Assembly (NCBI RefSeq): GCF_037975215.1
Contig: NZ_CP150239.1
Span: 3,518,824-3,582,823 of the forward strand
Length of the DNA stretch: 64,000 bases
Source: Solibacillus sp. FSL R5-0449
GTDB lineage: Bacteria; Bacillota; Bacilli; Bacillales_A; Planococcaceae
Direction of reading: 5' to 3'
Under the pieces are notes generated by a model. That model did not search any database. It was not told the DNA's origin and saw only the letters and a list, made by a program, of their open reading frames with translations. Below are positions 16,953 to 24,120 of the stretch, in pieces. Within the stretch, counting starts at the first letter, position 1. Each line of letters begins with the position of its first letter. The position numbers were made by a program, and so were the translations under genes.

Positions 16953-17081
16953 ATGTTTCATGCCCCACCCCTATACATAAGTCGTTATGTATCCATTTGG
17001 ATATGTAGCGGCTTTTTTGTGTTACAGCGAAAAAGGCGTAGTGAGAAGAGCGCCAGTAATGAAAGGAGGTGCAAACGATGA
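16953..17081 (+). CDS. 42-codon leader peptide ORF over an attenuator
   Basis: ATG at 16953 is preceded by AAAGGGG with six-base spacing. The frame runs through both alternative hairpins and stops with a TGA that overlaps the ATG of the next gene (ATGA at 17078-17081). The start is MFHAPPLYISRYVSIWICSG and the last 17 residues are very basic. I recognise no family; position suggests a leader whose translation controls read-through, as in ribosome-mediated attenuation. Confidence 0.55.
   Translation: MFHAPPLYISRYVSIWICSGFFVLQRKRRSEKSASNERRCKR
16973..17018 (+). promoter_or_regulatory. Transcription attenuator (antiterminator/terminator pair)
   Basis: Terminator: 16981-16994 pairs over 14 positions (with G-U wobbles) with 16999-17012 across an ATTT loop, followed by six T residues. 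Competing hairpin: ATACATAA (16973-16980) with TTATGTAT (16985-16992), an 8-bp perfect stem that uses the 5' arm of the terminator. The two are mutually exclusive, the classic layout of an attenuator, and both lie inside the 42-codon leader ORF. Confidence 0.7.
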
Positions 17082-17293
17082 CTAAAACATTATTGCGTAT
17101 TTTAGTTCGTGCAAAGGAGGTAAACAAATGGGTTGCTACTAAACATCTTGTGGAAGTCTCATTGCAACGTTCGATTCTGTTGAATTTAGAAGATCGAGGA
17201 CTGTTATTAGTAAAGCGTCAGCAAGAAGATGGCGTTCTCATCAAGTTGACGTTGAAAGGTTATCACCAATATAAAAATGTATCGGAGGAATAA
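17078..17293 (+). CDS. Small basic winged-helix-like protein
   Basis: 71 residues from the ATG at 17078 behind AAAGGAGGTG. The sequence (LVEVSLQRSILLNLEDRGLL then LTLKGYHQYKNV) has the helix-turn-helix-wing look of small DNA-binding proteins. It is the first full gene after the attenuator and is followed two bases later by the next ORF. Function unknown; a mobile-element accessory DNA-binding protein is plausible. Confidence 0.55.
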   Translation: MTKTLLRILVRAKEVNKWVATKHLVEVSLQRSILLNLEDRGLLLVKRQQEDGVLIKLTLKGYHQYKNVSEE

Positions 17294-17295
17294 AC

Positions 17296-17781
17296 ATGTT
17301 AAAACGATTCAAACAACGTTTCCAAGCATCGTCACAAGAAGATGGTGTTGATTTATCAACTAGGGAGATAAAAGAACTCCATCTGGATTTAACGCAGCAA
17401 CTACAAACAGTAGATGAAAAAATTCTGCGTGCTATCGACCGAAATAATTACACATTATTTTCTGATTTAATCATTGAAAGAAAGAGAATTCATCTCGCTA
17501 TTCATACCGTTGAAACGGCACTCGATCAAACAAATCAACGTCGTTTCTTTTCGTCTATAGCCATTGCTACGATGTCGACAAAGCTTGAGGATTCACTGTC
17601 ATCCATCAACAATACATCAAGAAACATCACTGGCAACGTCATCAACCGCGCGGCAAAAGGATTAGCATATAGTTCTCAACTTAGTGAAAAAATGCAACAT
17701 GCGCTTCAACAGTTGTCAACACGTCTATCTCAATTATCAGAGCAAGTTATTCATCAAGCAAAGGAGCGTAAAAACAAATGA
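17296..17781 (+). CDS. Coiled-coil protein of unknown function
   Basis: 161 residues, mostly helical with heptad-like patterns and a polar, serine/glutamine-rich C-terminus. GGAGG precedes the ATG. Its TGA overlaps the next ATG (ATGA), showing tight coupling to the putative annealing protein. No family recognised; no membrane segment or signal peptide. Confidence 0.6.
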   Translation: MLKRFKQRFQASSQEDGVDLSTREIKELHLDLTQQLQTVDEKILRAIDRNNYTLFSDLIIERKRIHLAIHTVETALDQTNQRRFFSSIAIATMSTKLEDSLSSINNTSRNITGNVINRAAKGLAYSSQLSEKMQHALQQLSTRLSQLSEQVIHQAKERKNK

Positions 17782-18557
17782 AACAACCAAAACAAGAAGC
17801 TATAAACAACATCGTTCATCTACAAAAGGAAATAACTCCAAATCCGTCGTCGACATCGACATTGCCTGATTTAATTATTACATCGACAGAGGCAAAAGTG
17901 CGTATCGACAAGCTACAGGAATTCGTAAAGACGTCGATGGTGCGCGGTGTTGATTACGGCTCAATCGATGGTTTCTCGAAGCCTACATTGTTAAAGCCAG
18001 GTGCTGAAAAGTTATGTGATGCTTTTGGCTTCTCTAAAACTGTCGACGTCATCAACCGCATTGAGCAATGGGATGTTGGGATTTTTTCTTATGAAGTACG
18101 AGTGACATTATCAAATAAGGTAACAGCTGCCGTAGAGGCTGAAGGGATTGGCTCATGTAATAGCAAAGAAACAGCTTTCCGTTATCAAGATCCATTTACA
18201 ATCGTCAACACACTACTGAAGATGGCAAAGAAACGTGCATTAATTGACGCTGTATTATCCGCTACAAGAGCATCTGGGCTATTTACGCAAGATATTGAGG
18301 ACTTTCCTAAACCAGACCGTAAAGGAGGTGATGCCCCCGCTACTAAGCAGCAATTAACAACACTGTTTCGTATCGTTGAGCAAATGGATATGTCTAACGG
18401 TGTAGCAAAGGAGATGATGAAAATTAAGTTCGACGTCGACAAAAGCATCTTATTGACGAAGCAGCAAGCACATGAATTCATTCAAGATTTATTGTTACTA
18501 CAATACGCTCAACAACATGGTAACGATGCTGTCATCGACCATATTCAACAACAGTAA
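17778..18557 (+). CDS. Putative single-strand DNA annealing/recombination protein of mobile elements
   Basis: 259 residues with a conserved block found in phage and plasmid proteins: VDYGSIDGFSKPTLLKPGAE, EAEGIGSCNSKE, and KMAKKRALIDAVLSATRASG. The last block resembles the helix of Rad52/ERF-type annealing proteins. The C-terminal 70 residues (TKQQLTTLFRIVEQM…) form a separate helical module common to this group. No catalytic motif is seen. The ATG overlaps the previous stop, and a RadC gene follows 169 bp downstream, a pairing that suits DNA repair or replication of the circular element. The annealing role is an inference. Confidence 0.5.
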   Translation: MKQPKQEAINNIVHLQKEITPNPSSTSTLPDLIITSTEAKVRIDKLQEFVKTSMVRGVDYGSIDGFSKPTLLKPGAEKLCDAFGFSKTVDVINRIEQWDVGIFSYEVRVTLSNKVTAAVEAEGIGSCNSKETAFRYQDPFTIVNTLLKMAKKRALIDAVLSATRASGLFTQDIEDFPKPDRKGGDAPATKQQLTTLFRIVEQMDMSNGVAKEMMKIKFDVDKSILLTKQQAHEFIQDLLLLQYAQQHGNDAVIDHIQQQ

Positions 18558-18559
18558 AA

Positions 18560-18591
18560 CCCATCCATTGCATACGCAGTAGATGGGCTTT
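18560..18591 (+). terminator. Weak hairpin after the annealing-protein gene
   Basis: CCCATC (18560-18565) pairs with GATGGG (18582-18587) and is followed by CTTTTG. The stem is short and the loop long, so partial termination at most. Confidence 0.3.
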
Positions 18592-18726
18592 TGTATGTGT
18601 AGATACATTTGGTAGATGCATCTACATTGATATTCAACGTAATTCAATTTTATCACATACAAGGGAGTGGCGTCGATGCTGCTCCTTTTTGCATTAAAAA
18701 ACTTATACAAATCGGAGGAATATATT

Positions 18727-19332
18727 ATGACTACAATCAACGAAAACACATTCAAATCATTAATCGCAACAACATTACGTGAGAAAGAGGATGGCTACAT
18801 TCTATCAGAAATGTTCACTCGCTACCCATCGATCCAAGAATTATTAGATGTGACGGAAGAAGAGTTATTAAATATCAAGGGCATTGGTAAAACAAAAGCG
18901 CAACAAATCATCGCTGCATTACAGTTAGCACGTATGAATCCAGTAACAACAGAAGAACGGTTCCGTATTCGCTCGCCACAAGATGCATACACGTATCTAC
19001 AAGATTTACAGCATCTACAACAAGAGCACTTTGTTATCTTAGGACTAAATACAAAGAATGAAGTAATGTTCCGTAAAACAGTCTTTATCGGCTCGTTAAA
19101 TGCATCAATTTGCCACCCACGTGAAATCATGAAAGAACTTATCAAACGTTCATGTGCATGTACAATCCTTTCACACAACCACCCTTCAGGGGACGTAACA
19201 CCATCTCCAGAAGATATACAAGTAACCGAGCGTTTAAAAGAAGCTGGTTTAATTGTAGGAATTGATGTCGTCGACCATATCATCGTCGGCTCAAACAAAT
19301 ATCTGTCGATGAAAGAAAAAGGATACTTCTAA
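18727..19332 (+). CDS. radC: RadC-family JAB/MPN+ protein
   Basis: 201 residues from the ATG at 18727 behind GGAGG; an in-frame ATG at 18667 gives a longer but poorly initiated form. Residues 45-68 form a helix-hairpin-helix (LLNIKGIGKTKAQQIIAALQ) and residues 150-163 the JAMM zinc site SHNHPSGDVTPSPED. Mobile-element RadC proteins of this size are common in integrative elements; the chromosomal housekeeping radC usually sits with mreB, so this is an element-borne copy. Enzymatic role unsettled for the family. Confidence 0.88.
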   Translation: MTTINENTFKSLIATTLREKEDGYILSEMFTRYPSIQELLDVTEEELLNIKGIGKTKAQQIIAALQLARMNPVTTEERFRIRSPQDAYTYLQDLQHLQQEHFVILGLNTKNEVMFRKTVFIGSLNASICHPREIMKELIKRSCACTILSHNHPSGDVTPSPEDIQVTERLKEAGLIVGIDVVDHIIVGSNKYLSMKEKGYF

Positions 19333-19341
19333 ACTGATAAG

Positions 19342-19380
19342 AGGTACGTCTATTGATTTAGGCGTGCCTTTCTTTTCTTC
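19342..19380 (+). terminator. Terminator after radC
   Basis: AGGTACGTC (19342-19350) pairs with GGCGTGCCT (19361-19369) through two wobbles, followed by a T-rich run. The remaining 180 bp up to 19558 hold a GGTAC/GTACC hairpin (19414-19434) but no gene. Confidence 0.7.
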
Positions 19381-19558
19381 AATTTCGATAATGGGCGAAA
19401 GTTTGGTGTTTTGGGTACATTCTTTTGTAGTACCACCTAAAAGAACGATAAATCAACGTTTCCGCTTACCAGTATATTCATTAAGCGCGACCTACTTTAG
19501 CTGCTTATATTTATATACTAGTTGATTAGGCTAATTGTAACATTGGAAACCATATTTT

Positions 19559-20455
19559 TTACAGATGGGCTATTTTTCTTTTTAACTCTCTATGATTTTT
19601 GAAAGAAGTTTTCTTCCATTTCTTTAATTGAGCAGCAAATTCACTCTCCAAGTCAATAAGTGTAGGATATAGCTTACTTTGCTTTCTGTACTTTTCTTTA
19701 ACAGACGGTGACATATGCAATTCCGCTTCTTTCAATGTATCGTACTTGCTAATATGCTTACCGATTGTCGTTCGTTTATCAATCTTATCAACATCAATCA
19801 GTTTAAGTTTTGCTATTGCCTGTGAAGATGAATACGAAAAGAATTCGATTAAAGTTGGTCTTTTAGAGGAATCCATTTTCTTTGTTTTCTCTATTCGGGT
19901 TATTACTTTATTTTCTATTCCCGCTTCTTTTGCTTTATCATACACTTTAGTTTGTTGTCCTCCTCTTTTGCCAGAATAATAGGTTGTATCTGCATAATCT
20001 TGCATAGAACGACTATGAGGAATCTTTAACCCCTTTACAACTTCATCTACAGTCATATTTTCAAGATCAACCTTCTCGTCGAAGGAGGCAACGTATACTT
20101 GAGATAAATCCTCAAATACATAGGCAAGTAAATCGAGGACTCCTTGTGGTGTTAGTTGTTGTTTATTCGGATTAATGCGTACCATTGTCGTCCACTTATT
20201 GTTACAAGTAACAGGAATCCAGTATACGTGAAATAAGTTCGATAGAAGTACGTGTTGATAATATGAGGATGGTTTTTTATTTGGTCTTTTGAAGCGATCA
20301 GCTAGTGCTAAAAAAGATGTTTTCGGCAGCGCTGTACTACAAAATGCAATCCCATCATATGGACATCCTTCAACTCTTTGTTTCTTGTAAACTTCTCTAA
20401 CGGTATAAATACTACTCAAAAGCATATCTAAGGTACGTGATTTATATATGTACAT
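19559..20455 (-). CDS. Rolling-circle Rep-like (replication initiation factor) protein
   Basis: 298 residues from an ATG at 20455 with AGGAGA six bases upstream. The central segment YYSGKRGGQQTKVYDKAKEA followed by ITRIE resembles the Y-x-G-x-R…-x-YDKAKE…-RIE pattern of Rep_trans/replication initiation factors of rolling-circle plasmids and integrative elements. The N-terminus (VEGCPYDGIAFCSTALPKTS) and the 110-residue C-terminus are not diagnostic. It is the only minus-strand gene in the mobility half and is divergent from the XRE gene. If correct, the element could replicate after excision. Moderate certainty; the catalytic tyrosine cannot be fixed by eye. Confidence 0.5.
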   Translation of the reverse strand: MYIYKSRTLDMLLSSIYTVREVYKKQRVEGCPYDGIAFCSTALPKTSFLALADRFKRPNKKPSSYYQHVLLSNLFHVYWIPVTCNNKWTTMVRINPNKQQLTPQGVLDLLAYVFEDLSQVYVASFDEKVDLENMTVDEVVKGLKIPHSRSMQDYADTTYYSGKRGGQQTKVYDKAKEAGIENKVITRIEKTKKMDSSKRPTLIEFFSYSSSQAIAKLKLIDVDKIDKRTTIGKHISKYDTLKEAELHMSPSVKEKYRKQSKLYPTLIDLESEFAAQLKKWKKTSFKNHRELKRKIAHL

Positions 20456-20648
20456 TCCCATTCTCCTAATTTCATCATTTGAAGCCTAGAGCCCCATAGC
20501 TTTAATGCACTTTTACCGTCCAAATAGAGGGATAGTTATTACTTACAAAAAACAAATGCATTATCGTGATTATATTTAATATTAAATTCAATTTCAACAT
20601 TAAATTTATATGATATAATAAAAGAAACTTATTTTTGGAGGATTACAT

Positions 20649-21386
20649 ATGAAAATCACCTTACATGCTTCAACGATTGAAGAGCTTCAATTCAAGGACA
20701 TTGGTCAGCGGATAAGAATTTTACGAGAAGAATTACAGAAGATAAATAAATCTGATTTCACTGGAAAGACAGTTGCGTCAAGATTACCAAATATATCTCA
20801 ATCAAAACTGAACTTTATTGAACGAGGAGAAACGTTGTCTATAGACGCTCAACTTCTGTATGAAATTTCGAAAGATTTCGGGGTACCTATGGAGATATTC
20901 TTTGATGATTTTTATTCCAATGTTTCCACTAAAGACACTATTTATATGGAGCCTAAAATTTATCAGTCCCTTAATGATTCTTCTCACAATGTAAAAAGGC
21001 TGAATAACGTTAATCCACTGGATGAAGAGAAATTCAAATTAAACATTCAGCTAAAACGCATTGCATCTAATGGGGATTATCAGATTGTTTCTTCTGATAC
21101 TACGCATGTAACACATGATTTAGATACACTGAAAAACTTTTTAATTCAAATTAGACAGGCTATAGATTTAATTGATTATCATGCAGATCGACTGATTCAC
21201 TCAAACAATGATATGAGTAATCATTTTAAGAATGTGGACGAGCTTGCTAAGCATATTAACAATCCTAATTCAGCATTCCCATTCTTCCCTCAGCAATCTA
21301 TTGAAAAGTTGAATGAACTGTATGAAGAAGCACTTCAATATACAACGCAGTGCCAAGAAGATAAAGAAAAACGAAAGGAAGAGTAA
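20649..21386 (+). CDS. XRE-like helix-turn-helix regulator
   Basis: 245 residues from the ATG at 20649 behind TTTTTGGAGGATT. Residues about 15-75 form an HTH (IGQRIRILREELQK…, LPNISQSKLNFIERGETLS, EISKDFGVPMEIFF) of XRE type with a long acidic, helical C-terminal domain. It leads the recombinase operon: the next ORF starts two bases after its stop. A TATAAT (20614-20619) lies upstream, flanked by two ATTAAATT repeats that could be its operator. Likely regulator of excision/integration. Confidence 0.75.
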   Translation: MKITLHASTIEELQFKDIGQRIRILREELQKINKSDFTGKTVASRLPNISQSKLNFIERGETLSIDAQLLYEISKDFGVPMEIFFDDFYSNVSTKDTIYMEPKIYQSLNDSSHNVKRLNNVNPLDEEKFKLNIQLKRIASNGDYQIVSSDTTHVTHDLDTLKNFLIQIRQAIDLIDYHADRLIHSNNDMSNHFKNVDELAKHINNPNSAFPFFPQQSIEKLNELYEEALQYTTQCQEDKEKRKEE

Positions 21387-21387
21387 T

Positions 21388-21558
21388 ATGGATAAATACA
21401 TCGATACACATAATTTCATTATTCCTAGCGCACTCGAAATGTCAAAAACAATTCACGAACATCTTGAAGAAACTAAAACACAACAAAAGGAATTTATAGA
21501 CGCTTTTAGTGATTTATTAATCAATGCTCTCAATAATAAAAAATTGGAGGAATTATAA
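21388..21558 (+). CDS. 56-residue acidic helical protein coupled to recombinase
   Basis: The ATG at 21388 follows AAAGGAAGAG. The TAA at 21556-21558 overlaps the recombinase ATG (TAATG). The protein is helical (SALEMSKTIHEHLEETKTQQ) with no recognised domain. Translational coupling with a large serine recombinase makes it a candidate accessory or directionality factor, which is inference only. Confidence 0.6.
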   Translation: MDKYIDTHNFIIPSALEMSKTIHEHLEETKTQQKEFIDAFSDLLINALNNKKLEEL

Positions 21559-23288
21559 TGACATTAAAAGGCGTTATTTATGCTCGTGTAAGTACTGAAG
21601 AACAAGCTACAGAAGGATATAGTATTGCTGCCCAGAAAGAAGCATTGCAGGAGTATGCCAAGCTAAGACAAATTGACATTGTTGATCAGTATGTTGATGA
21701 AGGTCGGAGCGGTAAAAGCATCGATGGTCGACCAAAAATGCAACAGTTGTTACAGGCAGCAAAAGACCAAAAGTTTGATGTTGTACTCATCTATAAATTG
21801 GATCGTCTTTCTCGTAAAACAAAAGATTCTCTTGAAATCATTGAGACGCTAGATCAACACAACATTCAGTTAATGAGTTATTCAGAAAACATTGATACAT
21901 CTACACCTGGCGGCAAAATGTTTTACACTGTGTTAAGTTCTGTTGCTGAAATGGAACGAGGCACTATTATTGACCGTGTAAAGATGGGAATGACACAACG
22001 TGCTAAACAGGGCAAGTGGAATGGTGGCGTTGTTTTCGGCTATGACAACGTCAAGAAAGAATTGATTATAAATGAGGCTGAAGCTGCAATCATCAAGGAG
22101 ATTTTTGAACTTGCTAGTCGCGGGCATGGCTATAAAAAAATTACGAGTGAGTTGAACCGTAAAGGTTATAAGACAAAACGCAAGAAAGAATTTTCCGTAG
22201 GAACTGTAAAGGGCATATTAGAAAACCCTGTCTACATCGGAAAAATTCGTTTTAATCAACACGTCGACTGGTCTGAAAAACGGCGAAGAGGAAAGAACGC
22301 CAATCCTGAAATTATTAATGGTACTCATACGCCTATAATTTCTATACCACTTTGGGAAGAAGTTCATCATAAGAAAAAGAAGCGCTCGTATCGCCCTACA
22401 CAATCCAAGAAACCATTCATACTGACAAAATTACTACGCTGTCCTGTCTGTGGTCATGGTATGGTTTCGGGGGCTTCAAATGGCATATATCGCTTTTACC
22501 AATGCGGACAATACAAAGCAAAGGGTGCAACAGCATGCAAAGCGTATTCCATTAATGCTGATGTTGCTGAAAAACAAGTGCTCGATGAATTAAGGCTTAC
22601 AGTAGAAAAACCTTATTTTATCGATAAGCTTGTAGCGACGTTGAACGATCAGCGGTTGCATGCTGAACAGCCATTAGCCGCGGAAAGAAAGCGCCTTTAT
22701 TCATCCAAAGCAAAGCTTGAGAAACAGATGGATAATATCGTAAATCAATTGATGGATATGCCTGAATTACAAGATGTATTCAAAAAGAAACTACTCGAAT
22801 TAAAAGAAGTTGCATTGAATGTCGATGAACATATCCAAAGAGTCGAGAAAGAATTAAAATCCCTCGACACACAACCAATTGATGCAGAAGCACTTAGAAA
22901 TCTGCTGTCTCATTTTGATGCTATTATTAGCCGCGCTTCGGCGATAGAAATTAAACAGCTACTTTCGCTTTTCATCAAAAACATCCAGATTACTAAGGAG
23001 CCTATAAGCTCTGAACATCGTCGTCAAAAAAGCCGTCAAATCTCGAAAATCAATCTACTCTTTGATTTCACAATTGAATCGATGGCTGGTGCTACTGGAG
23101 AATGGTTCAATGAAATGGCTTCTCTCGACTATATTCAACCTGTGGATTCGTCTCTTTTAGATTTACCTTCAAATAGCGAAAAAACAATAAGGGAAGCATT
23201 AGCCTCCCTTTCAGTTTTACCCTTATTTATGATACGGTTCGCCCTTAATAATTCTAAAGCTTCGGTAAATCTGCTCTACCAGCACTAG
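21558..23288 (+). CDS. Large serine recombinase (integrase of the rlmH element)
   Basis: 576 residues. The N-terminal resolvase domain starts [18 protein letters not shown] with catalytic S12 and has [18 protein letters not shown] and [15 protein letters not shown]; a Recombinase domain follows (about 160-260, with [20 protein letters not shown]); a zinc ribbon (C295-P-V-C298 with C316 and C326) and a coiled coil (about 360-440) complete the large serine recombinase layout. The final 22 codons cross the right att site and read rlmH antisense, so the C-terminus is provided by the host. In the circle the frame would continue into the left end for 11 residues after the core. The Shine-Dalgarno is TTGGAGGA. 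Confidence 0.93.
   Translation: MTLKGVIYARVSTEEQATEGYSIAAQKEALQEYAKLRQIDIVDQYVDEGRSGKSIDGRPKMQQLLQAAKDQKFDVVLIYKLDRLSRKTKDSLEIIETLDQHNIQLMSYSENIDTSTPGGKMFYTVLSSVAEMERGTIIDRVKMGMTQRAKQGKWNGGVVFGYDNVKKELIINEAEAAIIKEIFELASRGHGYKKITSELNRKGYKTKRKKEFSVGTVKGILENPVYIGKIRFNQHVDWSEKRRRGKNANPEIINGTHTPIISIPLWEEVHHKKKKRSYRPTQSKKPFILTKLLRCPVCGHGMVSGASNGIYRFYQCGQYKAKGATACKAYSINADVAEKQVLDELRLTVEKPYFIDKLVATLNDQRLHAEQPLAAERKRLYSSKAKLEKQMDNIVNQLMDMPELQDVFKKKLLELKEVALNVDEHIQRVEKELKSLDTQPIDAEALRNLLSHFDAIISRASAIEIKQLLSLFIKNIQITKEPISSEHRRQKSRQISKINLLFDFTIESMAGATGEWFNEMASLDYIQPVDSSLLDLPSNSEKTIREALASLSVLPLFMIRFALNNSKASVNLLYQH
23189..23210 (-). terminator. Terminator supplied to rlmH by the element
   Basis: AAGGGAAGC and GCCTCCCTT pair across ATTA inside the recombinase 3' end. 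On the minus strand the hairpin is followed by TTATTGTTTTTT, ten bases past the rlmH stop, so the element seems to bring a replacement terminator for rlmH. Confidence 0.55.
23220..23243. repeat. Right attachment site (attR) overlapping the rlmH stop
   Basis: A second copy of the 24-bp repeat (two mismatches to 13524-13547); it spans the last six rlmH codons and stop. Integration keeps the encoded end G-E-P-Y-H-K unchanged. Confidence 0.85.
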
Positions 23289-23702
23289 TTTCATCAACTG
23301 GTGAGGTAGGGTCATTTTTCCGAAGCATAGTTTTTCATCTGCGCGCTTAAGTACATCCGCATGCAATCCTAATGATCCGCCTATTACAAACACGACTTTG
23401 CTTTTCCCGTAGGTCATCAATGCCTCTAGATCTGCAGCCATTTCTTCGCTTGTTTTCATTTTACCTTCCAGTGCCAATGCGATGACATAGGTTCCGTCAT
23501 TGATTTTCGCAAGGATACGTTCTCCTTCTTTACGTTTGACGATTTCCATATCAGCATCACTTAACTGTTCAGGTGCTTTCTCATCCGGTACTTCCACTAA
23601 GTCGATTTTTGCATAGCCGCCTAATCGCTTAACATATTCTTCGATACCCATTTTTAAATACTTTTCTTTTAACTTACCAACCGAGATGATAGTAATATTC
23701 AC
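23223..23702 (-). CDS. rlmH: 23S rRNA pseudouridine-1915 N3-methyltransferase RlmH
   Basis: 159 residues, the usual SPOUT-family length. Start [23 protein letters not shown]-site region [20 protein letters not shown], and C-terminus [10 protein letters not shown] are characteristic. A GTG start follows AAAGGTGG. It methylates the pseudouridine at 1915 of 23S rRNA. It is the target gene of the adjacent element (orfX in staphylococci); the insertion replaces only DNA from the core onward and keeps the protein intact. Confidence 0.97.
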   Translation of the reverse strand: MNITIISVGKLKEKYLKMGIEEYVKRLGGYAKIDLVEVPDEKAPEQLSDADMEIVKRKEGERILAKINDGTYVIALALEGKMKTSEEMAADLEALMTYGKSKVVFVIGGSLGLHADVLKRADEKLCFGKMTLPHQLMKLVLVEQIYRSFRIIKGEPYHK

Positions 23703-23705
23703 AAC

Positions 23706-24119
23706 TTATCCACCTTTACGTTCCATTTACAAACAAGTTATCCACAAAAGTTATGCACATATCCCCAACTAAAAACTACATATTGTGTAAAGTTATTTAC
23801 TTGATACAACATATGTTGCTGACTGTTCACAGTAAGAACAAGTTGTTGATAACTTTTCTTCTTCCGATAATAAATCCATCATCGGGAAATTTTCTGTTTC
23901 TGCCACATGCATATCCAACGCATGATCTATATGGGTTTCGCAGCTGTATGTCTTCATTTTTAAACCTTCTTTCTTTTCTGAAATTTCCACAAACTTATTC
24001 ACAATTTTTGAAATGTTATCCACAACCCATTGTAACAGACAAAAAACGAGTAGAAAAGACAAGCCTTTTTCTTCTCTACCCGTTGTGTACAATTTCATTC
24101 TTTAATTAAGTTATCCACA
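23706..24119. promoter_or_regulatory. DnaA-box cluster near rlmH
   Basis: Perfect TTATCCACA boxes are at 23738, 24016 and 24111; one-mismatch boxes at 23706 (TTATCCACC), 23751 (TTATGCACA) and 23995 (TTATTCACA). All six face the same way and flank the CxxH/CxxC gene about 40 kb from oriC. I recall an oriC-proximal DnaA-box cluster near yydA (rlmH) in B. subtilis, so this is probably its counterpart. Confidence 0.7.
23793..23957 (-). CDS. CxxH/CxxC small protein (YyzF/BA5709 family)
   Basis: 54 residues from an ATG at 23957 behind AAAGAAGG. The motifs C-E-T-H near the N-terminus and C-S-Y-C near the C-terminus define the CxxH/CxxC family found next to rlmH/htrA in Bacillales; the four ligands probably bind zinc. 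Function unknown. A longer in-frame ORF exists upstream but lacks a ribosome-binding site. Confidence 0.82.
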   Translation of the reverse strand: MKTYSCETHIDHALDMHVAETENFPMMDLLSEEEKLSTTCSYCEQSATYVVSSK

Positions 24120-24120
24120 T

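Larger units (their letters stand above)
13524..23243. mobile_element. SCC-like integrative element at the 3' end of rlmH
   Basis: The interval is bounded by direct repeats that duplicate the last rlmH codons, and it carries a large serine recombinase gene abutting the right repeat. Left half: defence-like cassette (13634-16825). Right half: leader-attenuated operon, putative annealing protein, RadC, Rep-like protein, XRE regulator, 56-residue protein and recombinase. Target (rlmH = orfX) and recombinase class parallel SCCmec, but there is a single recombinase and no ccrA/ccrB pair or Cch helicase. From the two junctions the empty site would have read CCGCCCTTAC, core, GCCCTTAATA. Confidence 0.85.

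Noticed and set aside
16927..17127. Minus-strand ORF over the attenuator
   Set aside because: No ribosome-binding site and it mirrors the leader and first operon gene; treated as a shadow.
18667..18726. Longer RadC start
   Set aside because: The 20-residue extension lacks a good ribosome site, while GGAGGAATATATT precedes the ATG at 18727.
12001..23288. mec, ccrA/ccrB or antibiotic-resistance genes in the rlmH element
   Set aside because: None of the translated genes resembles PBP2a, MecR/MecI, known resistance enzymes, or a ccrAB pair; the single recombinase is a generic large serine recombinase.
23753..24109. Plus-strand 118-codon ORF opposite the CxxH/CxxC gene
   Set aside because: Composition is not protein-like and it lies across DnaA boxes; no ribosome site.
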